64,000 bases of DNA from NCBI RefSeq assembly GCF_009928425.1, contig NZ_JAABNS010000001.1:2046001-2110000 (forward strand), written 5' to 3'. The position numbers and the translations under genes were made by a program. Under the pieces are notes generated by a model. It had not been told where the DNA came from and did not search any database. It saw only the letters and a list, made by a program, of their open reading frames with translations. This DNA is from Pseudarthrobacter sp. ATCC 49987 (GTDB lineage Bacteria; Actinomycetota; Actinomycetes; Actinomycetales; Micrococcaceae). Positions 35,433 through 42,851 of this stretch are shown here, piece after piece (positions within the stretch are counted from its first letter, which is position 1; every line of letters starts with the position of its first letter).

Positions 35433-37405
35433 TGGATGTCCTGCAGTCTCTTGGCTTCTTCGGAGGATTTCAGCTGCCACGGCACGCTGGCCACCATCAC
35501 GCCCGGCTCGAAATGCAGCCGGGTCTTGATGCGCAGGGCGGTCTGGTTGTGGACCAGTTGCTCCCACCACTTACCCACGACGTACTCGGGGATGTAGACG
35601 ACAATCAGGTCGCGGGGCGAATCGCGCCGCATGTTCTTGATGTACTCCATGATGGGGGTGACCGTTTCGCGGAACGGGCTGGCCAGCACCGTCAACGGTA
35701 CCGGGATTTCCAGCTTCTCCCAGTCCGCGACCGTCTGTTCGGTCTCTTCGCTGCTGATGTCCACCGTGATGGCGTCCAGCCGGGACGGCCGTGACGCGCG
35801 GGCGTAGGCAAGCGCGCGCAGCACCGGCTTGCGGACGTGCGAGACGAGCAGCACGGCGTGCACGCGGGTGGGCAGGGCCCGCGGCGAGGAGTCCTCGTCC
35901 ACGGCCAGTTCCTTGGCCACGTTGTCGTAGTGCGCCCGGATGCTCCACATGATCAGGAAGAGCGCGAACATGGCCAGCAGCGCAATCCAGGCGCCCTGCT
36001 CGAACTTGGTGATCAGCACAATCACCAGGACCAGCGCGGTCATCCCGAAGCCGATCGTGTTGATGGTGCGCGACTTGAGCATGCGCAGCTTGACGGCGGG
36101 GTCTTTCTCGAGCTTCAGTTCCCGGCCCCAGTGCCGGATCATGCCGAGCTGGCTCAGGGTGAACGAGATGAAGACGCCCACGATGTAGAGCTGGATGAGT
36201 TTGGTGACGTCGGCGTCGAACGCGATGATCAGCACGAGGGCGCCGGCGGCCAGCGCCAGGACGCCGTTGCTGAACGCGAGCCGGTCACCGCGGGTCCGCA
36301 GCTGGCGGGGCAGGTAGCCGTCCTGGGCCAGGATCGAGCCGAGGACCGGGAAACCGTTGAAGGCTGTGTTGGAGGCGAACACCAGGATCACGCCGGTGGC
36401 GGCGACCACAATGTAGAAGGGGATGGAGCCCGCGCCGAAGACGGTCTGGGCGATCTGGCTGATGGCCGGGTTCTGGATGTAGTCCTCGGGGAGCGGTTTG
36501 CCGTCCAGCAGGAATTCCTTGGCCGGGTCCAGCACGATGTGCACCTTGGTGGCATTGGCCAGGTAGATGATCCCGGCCAGCATGGAGGCCGCGATCACGC
36601 CCAGCAGCAGCAGCGTGGTGGCCGCGTTCTTGGACTTGGGCTTCTGGAAGTTCGGCACGCCGTTGCTGATGGCTTCGACGCCGGTCAGGGCGGCGGCGCC
36701 CGAGGAGAAGGCGCGCAGCAGCAGGAACGCGCCGGCGAGTCCGACCAGTCCCTCGTCGAAGCCCGCTGCGGGAACGATCGTGAAGGCTGCCGAGGGGGCC
36801 TCCCCCAGCTGGCCGGTGGCGGCCTGGAAGATGCCGATGGCGGTCATGCCGAGGATGGAGGCCATAAAGATGTAGGTGGGGACGGCGAAAACGCTGCCGG
36901 CTTCCTTGATCCCGCGCAGGTTCACGAGGGCCAGGATCACGACGCCGATCACCGCGATGGCCGCCTGCTGCCCGTGCAGCGAGGGAACGGCCGTCGTGAG
37001 GTAGGCGGCGGCCGAGGACATCGACACGGCAACAGTGAGCACGTAGTCGACCAGCAGCGCGGAGGCGACGGTGAGTCCGGCATATTTGCCCAGGTTCTCG
37101 TTCGCGATCTCGTAGTCGCCGCCGCCGGAGGGGTAGGCGTGGACGTTCTGCCGGTAGGAGGCGACAACGGTCAGCAGCACCACCATGACGGCCAGCCCGA
37201 CCCAGGGCGAGAACGCCACGGCGCTGACGCCGGCCAGGGCCAGGGTCAGGAGGATTTCATCGGGGGCATAGGCCACGGAGGACAGGGCGTCGGAGGCGAA
37301 GATGGGAAGCGCGATCCGCTTCGGAAGCAGGGTGTGGGCCAGGCTGTCGTTCCGGAAGGGCTTGCCTACCATCACCCGCTTCACGGCATTGAATATTGTC
37401 GGCAC
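35429..37405 (-). CDS. APC superfamily permease, KimA-like potassium importer
   Basis: A protein of 658 residues with 12 predicted membrane segments (about 30-480) and a soluble C-terminal domain of about 170 residues. LPIFASDALSSVAYAPDEILL, SYRQNVHAYPSGGGDYEIANENLG and SGAAALTGVEAISNGVPNF match the KimA/YdaO branch of the APC superfamily; B. subtilis KimA is a high-affinity potassium importer. Many databases call this family amino-acid permease. Two TrkA-type proteins lie just across a 167-bp divergent promoter region, which favours potassium as substrate. No c-di-AMP riboswitch was found upstream. It overlaps the RNA methyltransferase gene. Confidence 0.8.
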   Translation of the reverse strand: MPTIFNAVKRVMVGKPFRNDSLAHTLLPKRIALPIFASDALSSVAYAPDEILLTLALAGVSAVAFSPWVGLAVMVVLLTVVASYRQNVHAYPSGGGDYEIANENLGKYAGLTVASALLVDYVLTVAVSMSSAAAYLTTAVPSLHGQQAAIAVIGVVILALVNLRGIKEAGSVFAVPTYIFMASILGMTAIGIFQAATGQLGEAPSAAFTIVPAAGFDEGLVGLAGAFLLLRAFSSGAAALTGVEAISNGVPNFQKPKSKNAATTLLLLGVIAASMLAGIIYLANATKVHIVLDPAKEFLLDGKPLPEDYIQNPAISQIAQTVFGAGSIPFYIVVAATGVILVFASNTAFNGFPVLGSILAQDGYLPRQLRTRGDRLAFSNGVLALAAGALVLIIAFDADVTKLIQLYIVGVFISFTLSQLGMIRHWGRELKLEKDPAVKLRMLKSRTINTIGFGMTALVLVIVLITKFEQGAWIALLAMFALFLIMWSIRAHYDNVAKELAVDEDSSPRALPTRVHAVLLVSHVRKPVLRALAYARASRPSRLDAITVDISSEETEQTVADWEKLEIPVPLTVLASPFRETVTPIMEYIKNMRRDSPRDLIVVYIPEYVVGKWWEQLVHNQTALRIKTRLHFEPGVMVASVPWQLKSSEEAKRLQDIQ

Positions 37406-37572
37406 TCCACAAAGCTAGTCGCATTCGGACGCGATGTCATGACGGCGGCCGGCCGCAGCCCCACGGCGGCTCCCGGGCGCCCCGCACCGGCCGCGGCGGG
37501 GCTGGCTCCGCGCGGCGCTGTGGCCGGTAGAGTTTTACGCAGCAGCAGACACAAAAGCTTGAGGAGGCACGG

Positions 37573-38244
37573 TTGGCGCACTTCGTGATTATGGGTTGTG
37601 GCCGCGTGGGGGCAACCCTCGCGCACACGCTCGAGGATGCGGGCCACTCCGTGGCCATCATCGACCAGGACGACCGCGCCTTCCGGCGGCTCCGCACGGG
37701 CTTCACCGGCCGCAAGGTCACCGGCGTCGGCTTTGACCGCGAGACCCTCAAGCAGGCCGGTGTCGCGGATGCCTATGCCTTTGCGGCCGTCTCCAGCGGC
37801 GACAACTCCAACATCCTGGCCACCCGCGTGGCCCGCGAGACCTTCCATGTCCCCCACGTTGTCGCCAGGATCTATGACCCGGGCCGCGCGGAGATCTACC
37901 AGCGCCTTGGCATCCCCACTGTCGCCGCCGTGCGCTGGAGCGCGGACCAGGTGCTTCGGAGGATCCTGCCCGAACAGCACCTGGCGGGCGACTACCGGGA
38001 CCCCTCGGGCCGGCTCGTGCTCGCCGAGGTGGACCTGAACACGGAGTGGATCGGCCACCCGGTCACCTCGATAGAGAAGGCCGCCGGGATCCGCGTCGCC
38101 TACCTGACACGGTTCGGCGAGGGCATGCTGCCCGTCGCCGGCACGCTGTACCAGGACGGGGACACCGTGCACGCCATGCTCGGTGTGGACCGCAGCAGCG
38201 AAGTCGCCCATATTCTTGCCAAGTCCCCCGCCAAGGAGTCCTAA
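37573..38244 (+). CDS. trkA: TrkA family potassium uptake regulatory protein (first copy)
   Basis: A protein of 223 residues. The N-terminal RCK_N Rossmann domain (1-130) has the nucleotide loop MGCGRVGATLA and acidic IIDQDD at the end of the second strand, indicating NAD(H) binding. The RCK_C domain (140-220) reads LVLAEVDLNTEWIGHPVTSIEKAAGIRVAYLTR. Such subunits gate a membrane potassium channel or transporter. The TTG start follows GAGGAGG by 5 nt. It is the first of two tandem RCK genes; the second starts immediately after this stop codon. Confidence 0.92.
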   Translation: MAHFVIMGCGRVGATLAHTLEDAGHSVAIIDQDDRAFRRLRTGFTGRKVTGVGFDRETLKQAGVADAYAFAAVSSGDNSNILATRVARETFHVPHVVARIYDPGRAEIYQRLGIPTVAAVRWSADQVLRRILPEQHLAGDYRDPSGRLVLAEVDLNTEWIGHPVTSIEKAAGIRVAYLTRFGEGMLPVAGTLYQDGDTVHAMLGVDRSSEVAHILAKSPAKES

Positions 38245-38970
38245 GTGAAAGTCGTTATTGTCGGGGCGGGAAGCGTCGGTTCCTCGATCGCGCGCGAACT
38301 GCTGGCCCACAAACACGAGATCCTGCTGATCGACCTCAAGCCTGAGGTGATCGGGCGCAGCGGCCTGCGCGGCGCGCACTGGCTGGTGGGCGATGCCTGC
38401 GAGCTGAGCACCCTCCAGGACGCGAAACTCGAGGACGCCGACGTCGTGGTTTCCGCTACGGGTGATGACAAGGTCAACCTGGTGGTCTCGCTGCTGGCGA
38501 AGACCGAATTCGGCGTCGGACGCACGGTGGGCCGGGTCAACAACCCCAAGAACGACTGGATGTTCGACGACTCCTGGGGCGTCGACGTCGCGGTTAACAC
38601 CCCGCAGCTTATGACCGCCCTGGTCGAGGAGGCGGTGGAGATCGGCGACCTCGTCCGCCTGCTGACGCTGCAGACCGGCGTGTCATCGCTGGTCGAGTTT
38701 ACGGTCCCGCACGATTCGCACGTGGTGGGCCTGACCGTGGGCGACATTGAGTGGCCCGAGGATTCGACCCTCGTGGCGATCCTGCGGGACCAGGCGCCGA
38801 TCACGCCGAGCCGTGATGACGTCATCGACGGCGGGGACGAGCTGTTCTTCGTGACCACGATCGCGGCTGAGGACGAGCTGCGCGCCCTGCTCTCGCCGGA
38901 GTCGCAGGGCGAGGACGAGCACGCCGACGGGCAGCAGCCCGTCACCTCGGACGACGGTTTCGACGGCTAG
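38245..38970 (+). CDS. trkA: TrkA family potassium uptake regulatory protein (second copy)
   Basis: A protein of 241 residues. RCK_N begins MKVVIVGAGSVGSSIA with IDLKPE marking the ribose-binding acid; the RCK_C domain starts near 135 (VSSLVEFTVPHDSHVVGLTVGDIEWPEDSTLVAILR). The acidic C-terminal tail (residues 215-241) is not conserved. The GTG directly abuts the previous TAA, so the two proteins are probably made in equal amounts and may form a hetero-oligomeric ring. This paired arrangement is like the CeoB/CeoC pair of mycobacteria. Confidence 0.92.
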   Translation: MKVVIVGAGSVGSSIARELLAHKHEILLIDLKPEVIGRSGLRGAHWLVGDACELSTLQDAKLEDADVVVSATGDDKVNLVVSLLAKTEFGVGRTVGRVNNPKNDWMFDDSWGVDVAVNTPQLMTALVEEAVEIGDLVRLLTLQTGVSSLVEFTVPHDSHVVGLTVGDIEWPEDSTLVAILRDQAPITPSRDDVIDGGDELFFVTTIAAEDELRALLSPESQGEDEHADGQQPVTSDDGFDG

Positions 38971-38988
38971 CCAGGTTGAGCAGACAGC

Positions 38989-39732
38989 TTAGGCGGGCGT
39001 TTCGTCCGTTTCGGCGGGAGCTGGCCGGGTCAGCAGCCACGCGACCCAGATGCCCAGGATGTACAGCGGAGCACCCATCAGCAGCCGGGTCGTGGCGAGG
39101 GCAGCGAAGCCGGGCTCGCCCATGAAGTACAGCGGAACCTGGACCAGAAGCCGCAGCGCCAGCACTCCGATGATCACCCAGGTGCCGATCTGGTAGGCCT
39201 TGACCCGGGCCGGTTTCTTCCGCCAGTCCAGGCCTTCGTTCCGGACGAAGCCGAAGATCAGGCCGGCAAAGGGCCAGCGGACGGCAATCGAGACCGCCAT
39301 CGCCACGATGTAGGCGGCGTTGGTGAAGAACCCCGGGACGTAGAAGTCCTCAGCTTTGCCTGTGGTGTTGGCCAGCCAGGCGGAAACCCCGACGCCGGCA
39401 ATCCCCGCCAGTGCCTGGGTCAGCGGTTTGCGCTGGACCAGCCGGGCGACGGTGAACGCCGCGGCCACGGCCAGTGACGAGACCAGGGCCAGGGGCAGTT
39501 CGCGGGTGATCGTAAAAGCGACCAGGAAGACCAGGCCGGGGAGGATGCTCTCGGCAATGCCCTGGATCCCGCCGGCGCTCTTAAGCACGTCGATGTTGCC
39601 GTTGCCGGAACGGTGCAGTCCGGCCTTGGCCGCATAGCCTTCCGCCAGCTGCGCGACCGTTGGCTGGTCAGCTGCTGGCTGCACTGCCGTCGGATGGACT
39701 GCGGCGGGCTCGGGCTTCTCGGGCACGGTCAT
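38989..39732 (-). CDS. DUF3159 integral membrane protein
   Basis: A protein of 247 residues. After a Pro/Ala-rich cytoplasmic leader, about six hydrophobic segments follow (from SILPGLVFLVAFTITRELPLALVSSLAVAAAFTVARL onward), with GLIFGFVRNEGLDWRKKPARVKAYQIGTWV in the middle. This is the actinobacterial DUF3159 family, of unknown function. The ATG follows GGAGGAG and overlaps the stop of the OB-fold gene as ATGA. It belongs to the conserved dut-DUF3710-OB-DUF3159 run next to the trkA genes. Confidence 0.88.
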   Translation of the reverse strand: MTVPEKPEPAAVHPTAVQPAADQPTVAQLAEGYAAKAGLHRSGNGNIDVLKSAGGIQGIAESILPGLVFLVAFTITRELPLALVSSLAVAAAFTVARLVQRKPLTQALAGIAGVGVSAWLANTTGKAEDFYVPGFFTNAAYIVAMAVSIAVRWPFAGLIFGFVRNEGLDWRKKPARVKAYQIGTWVIIGVLALRLLVQVPLYFMGEPGFAALATTRLLMGAPLYILGIWVAWLLTRPAPAETDETPA

Positions 39733-40148
39733 TGCTCCTCCTGGCGGGAGAGTATTTCGTAGCGGGGATTGAACATGGTGGGCAGGCCGTCGCGCACGGT
39801 GACCATGCCCTGCAGGCGGAGTTCCGTGCCGGCGTCGACCCCGGGAATGCGGCGGCGTCCGAGCCACACCACCCGGAGCCGGTCCTTCGGAACGGAGGGC
39901 CGCTGGCGCCGCGGGCCTGCCTCGGGCGTGGCGGCAGGCGTGTCGGATCCGGCTGGAAGTGCCGCAGCCACGCTCTTCCCGGCCGGCGGCGCATTATGGT
40001 CGACAACAATCGCGGTGAAGGCCGCGACGTGGCCTGCCGGAGCGTAGGTGACCGCCTCGATGTAGCCGTGGCACAACACGCGGCCACGGTCCGGCAACCC
40101 CCTCACGGAGACGGAGGAGGCCGGTTCCTGGCGGGGGGCATCAGCCAA
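39729..40148 (-). CDS. OB-fold nucleic-acid binding domain protein
   Basis: A protein of 139 residues when begun at the TTG at 40148. RGRVLCHGYIEAVTYAPAGHVAAFTAIVVDHN and RLRVVWLGRRRIPGVDAGTELRLQGMVTVRDGLPTMFNPRYEI give the five-strand OB fold, split by a Pro/Ala-rich insert. Homologues are annotated as nucleic-acid binding by fold; no direct function is known. No ATG is available in frame. The TTG overlaps the last codons of DUF3710 by 8 bp and has GGAG upstream. It is translationally coupled at both ends. Confidence 0.82.
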   Translation of the reverse strand: MADAPRQEPASSVSVRGLPDRGRVLCHGYIEAVTYAPAGHVAAFTAIVVDHNAPPAGKSVAAALPAGSDTPAATPEAGPRRQRPSVPKDRLRVVWLGRRRIPGVDAGTELRLQGMVTVRDGLPTMFNPRYEILSRQEEQ

Positions 40149-40863
40149 TCTGGGTAATCTCCGGTCCGCGTTCCGGCTGCTCCAGGTCCGGGGCGGACTG
40201 CGGTGCGGGCACGGCGTTGTCCTTGGGCAGGCGGAGCTGCAGCAGGTCGCGGGGCGGCATGGGGCTTTCGCCGCGCACCACCACGAGCTGCCGGAACAGC
40301 CCCTCAAGCCCGGCGGCCGCGTCGCGGTCAACAGCGGCCTCGCCGCCGAACACGCCGCGGAGGAACCAGCGCGGACCGTCGACGCCGATGAACCGGGCGA
40401 CCCGGTAGCCGTGGCTTCCGTCGGCGCCGCTGGCCGGGAGCTTGGCGAGCAGTTCGGTGCCGAAACTGCCCTGGACCTCCTCGACCTGGCCGCCCTGGCT
40501 GCCAACGGATTGGCCGATCTGCTCACGGATTTCGTCCCACAGGCCTTCGGAGCGGGGCGCAGCGAAAGCCTGGAGCTGGAGGCTCGAGCCGTTCAGGTCC
40601 ATGGTGACGGCGACGACGCGCTGGGTGGCTTCCTCGACCTCGAGCCGGAGCTGCAGGCCTTCGGCGGGAGCGATCAGGAGCGCGCCCAGGTCAACGTAGC
40701 CGTCCTGGTCCTCGATTTCCGAGACGTCGAAGGGACCCGTGGCACCGCGAACGGGGGCAGCCCCGGACGAGTCCTCGGCGGACGCGTCAGCAACTGCCTC
40801 CCGGGTTTCCCCGGGGTCTGTCAGCTGGTCCTGCTTGGCTTTCCTGCCACGCCCAAAAACCAT
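40141..40863 (-). CDS. DUF3710 protein
   Basis: A protein of 240 residues matching the actinobacterial DUF3710 family. It starts with a basic MVFGRGRKAKQ segment and a disordered acidic stretch (15-40), then GPFDVSEIEDQDGYVDLGALLIAPAEGLQLRLEVEE, and ends with the HGYRVARFIGVDGPRWFLRGVFGGEAA core. Function is unknown. It is typically found beside dut and the OB-fold gene as here, which suggests a link to nucleotide or nucleic-acid metabolism. Confidence 0.87.
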   Translation of the reverse strand: MVFGRGRKAKQDQLTDPGETREAVADASAEDSSGAAPVRGATGPFDVSEIEDQDGYVDLGALLIAPAEGLQLRLEVEEATQRVVAVTMDLNGSSLQLQAFAAPRSEGLWDEIREQIGQSVGSQGGQVEEVQGSFGTELLAKLPASGADGSHGYRVARFIGVDGPRWFLRGVFGGEAAVDRDAAAGLEGLFRQLVVVRGESPMPPRDLLQLRLPKDNAVPAPQSAPDLEQPERGPEITQIG

Positions 40864-40879
40864 GGGGTCGTCTCCTTAG

Positions 40880-40915
40880 TTGCGATCGTGTGCCGCAGTT
40901 GTGATCCTGTGCCGC
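40880..40915. repeat. Tandem 17-bp imperfect repeat upstream of DUF3710
   Basis: TTGCGATCGTGTGCCGC (40880-40896) and TTGTGATCCTGTGCCGC (40899-40915) match at 15 of 17 bases, 19 bp apart. They fall 17-52 bp before the DUF3710 start within a 190-bp gap that holds no gene. Confidence 0.45.
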
Positions 40916-41053
40916 TTGTCGTCCCGCGTCCGCGGGGCGCCTGCTGTCTCATGCTGCTTCATGCAGCCGGCTGATCCGTCCTGCAAACGGGTCCTGTTGA
41001 TAAGCACCTGGTAAATACTGCTGGCAAATACTGCGGGTCCCGCAGGTTTCCGG

Positions 41054-41593
41054 TCAGACCGGCTCGCCGAAACCGCCAGTGGATCCGAAGCCTCCGCCGC
41101 CGCGAACGGAACCGCCGAGTTCCCGGACCGGCAGGAACCGGGCGTACTCCACACGCTGAATAACCATTTGTGCAATTCTATCGCCGCGTTTGAGTTCAAT
41201 CGCCTGGTGGCGATCTGTATTCAACAGTGTCACCGCAATTTCTCCGCGGTAGCCGGCGTCGACGGTCCCGGGGGCATTCACCACGGTGAGTCCGTGCTTG
41301 GTCGCGAGCCCGGACCGCGGGTGGATCAGGGCCACAAAGCCGTCGGGGAGGGCAATGGAAACGCCAGTGGGGACCAGCCGGCGCTCCCCCGGTTCCAGCA
41401 CAACATCCTCGCGGGCGCGCAGGTCCGCTCCGGCGTCGCCGGGGTGCGCATACGACGGCGGTTCCAGGCCGTCGTCGAGCATCTTCAGCTCAACCGTGAG
41501 GGTGGGGGTTCCGTACTCTGCCGCTGGAGGGGCTTCCGGCATGCCTTCCGGCGTTACGTCGGCGGCGTCCACTGCAGTCGTTTCTTCAGTCAC
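41054..41593 (-). CDS. dut: dUTP diphosphatase
   Basis: A protein of 179 residues that hydrolyses dUTP to dUMP, keeping uracil out of DNA and feeding dTMP synthesis. All five trimeric dUTPase motifs are present: DAGADLRAREDVVL (I), HPRSGLATKHG (II), GTVDAGYRGEIAVTLLN (III), RGDRIAQMVIQRV (IV) and the Gly-rich C-terminal RGGGGFGSTGG (V). A 35-residue N-terminal Ala/Glu/Pro extension precedes the fold. It faces DUF3093 divergently across 120 bp. Confidence 0.96.
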   Translation of the reverse strand: MTEETTAVDAADVTPEGMPEAPPAAEYGTPTLTVELKMLDDGLEPPSYAHPGDAGADLRAREDVVLEPGERRLVPTGVSIALPDGFVALIHPRSGLATKHGLTVVNAPGTVDAGYRGEIAVTLLNTDRHQAIELKRGDRIAQMVIQRVEYARFLPVRELGGSVRGGGGFGSTGGFGEPV

Positions 41594-41713
41594 AGTCCCT
41601 CACTCTAACGCCAGCGGGGAAGATCGGCCTAGCCGCGGCCGTCGGGCGGGGAAGCCCGCACCCGCTGCGGCCGCCAAGGTGAAATAGCCCGGGAAAAGTG
41701 GAAAGCTGGGCTT

Positions 41714-42199
41714 ATGCCCGAATCCAGTGCAGCCGTGCCTGCCCCCCACAGCACCCCCAGCGACGCCACCGTTGTGTACAACGAGAAGCTCTGGCCGAAC
41801 TTCTGGATCTGGCTGGTGTCGGCGGGTCTGTCGGGCGCCGGGATCCTCGTGTTCGCCCCCATCAGCATGACGGCCGGGCTCACCGCGGTCGTGGTCCTGT
41901 TTGCGATCATCACCGTGCTGCTGGTCCTCTCGACCCCCGCCATCACGGTCACCGGCTCCACCTTGCGCGTCGGCCGGGCCACCATCGAACGCCGTTTTGT
42001 GGGCGCCGTATCCGAGTTCCGCGGCAAGGAGGCGACGGCCGAACGCGGCACCCGCCTCAACGGCCTGGCCTTCCTGTGCATCCGCGGTTGGATCGATCCC
42101 GTGGTCCGCGTCGAGATCACCGATCCCTCCGACCGCACTCCGTACTGGCTCACCTCCACCCGCCACCCGGACGAGTTGCTGGCCGCCCTGAATTCCTAG
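41714..42199 (+). CDS. DUF3093 membrane protein
   Basis: A protein of 161 residues. VYNEKLWPNFWIWLVSAGLSGAGILVFAPISMTAGLTAVVVLFAIITVLLVLSTPAITVTGSTLRVGRATI gives two membrane helices and the start of a soluble beta-rich C-terminal domain, the layout of DUF3093. Function is unknown. It is a consistent neighbour of dut and DUF4193 in actinobacteria. The stop codon overlaps that of the convergent DUF4193 gene in the sequence CTAG. Confidence 0.87.
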   Translation: MPESSAAVPAPHSTPSDATVVYNEKLWPNFWIWLVSAGLSGAGILVFAPISMTAGLTAVVVLFAIITVLLVLSTPAITVTGSTLRVGRATIERRFVGAVSEFRGKEATAERGTRLNGLAFLCIRGWIDPVVRVEITDPSDRTPYWLTSTRHPDELLAALNS

Positions 42200-42495
42200 C
42201 CCTCGCAGTCCTTGCAGTACTTGCGGCCATCCTTTTCGCGCGCAATCTGCGACCGGTGGCGGACCAGGAAACAGGAGGCGCAGGTGAATTCGTCGGCCTG
42301 GGCCGGCAGGACCCTGACCAGCAGTTCCTCCCCGGACAAGTCCGCGCCGGGGAGTTCGTAGCCTTCCGCGAGGTCGGTTTCGTCTTCGTCGACCACCGCG
42401 GAAGGCTTCTCCGTACGCCGCGCCTTCAGCGCCTCAAGGGAGTCCTCACTGAGGTCCTCCTCGGTCTTGCGCGGCGCATCGTAGTCTGTCGCCAT
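42196..42495 (-). CDS. DUF4193 zinc-ribbon-like protein
   Basis: A protein of 99 residues. MATDYDAPRKTEEDLSEDSLEALKARR is the highly conserved N-terminus, followed by an acidic middle and a C-terminal four-cysteine cluster (FTCASCFLVRHRSQIAREKDGRKYCKDCEG) likely to bind zinc. The family is found only in actinobacteria; its acidic body plus zinc knuckle suggests a protein- or RNA polymerase-binding regulator, which is inference. It is divergent from sepH across a 356-bp region. Confidence 0.92.
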   Translation of the reverse strand: MATDYDAPRKTEEDLSEDSLEALKARRTEKPSAVVDEDETDLAEGYELPGADLSGEELLVRVLPAQADEFTCASCFLVRHRSQIAREKDGRKYCKDCEG

Positions 42496-42851
42496 TGGTT
42501 CTTGTTCACACTCCGCAGTTGTTCGGTGGGATTGCCCGGCCCGGGTAAACCCCAGCGGCGGTAGCCCTGGGCCCCGGGAGCGGTTCTCCGGTGTCAACGC
42601 CGGCCACGCGGTTTTTGTGCCCGATGTCGGGTCATTTTTGCTTAAGCCTCCGGTGAAAACCAGAGGCCTCTGGTCCGCAGCGCCGGGCTCCGGCCGCGGG
42701 CTCCCGGACCCGGCCGGCACCAATCCCTGAGACGGCCCGAAAAGTCGCGTAAATTCGCGGAAAGTGACGGCGCGCCCTCCGTCCTCACCCGATTTGGCCC
42801 GCATCGGTGGCAGAGTTTCGATTGATAGTAATGCCAGGGTGGAGGATTTGT
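42496..42851. other. Divergent regulatory region between DUF4193 and sepH
   Basis: 356 bp with no credible gene. It holds the 16-bp perfect palindrome ACCAGAGGCCTCTGGT at 42659-42674 near the middle. The sepH ribosome binding site GGAGG is at 42841-42845. I could not define the promoters. Confidence 0.5.

Noticed and set aside
37406..37572. A possible c-di-AMP (ydaO-type) riboswitch upstream of the KimA-like gene
   Set aside because: Such elements control kimA in Firmicutes, but the conserved aptamer segments are not present on either strand and the gap is short.
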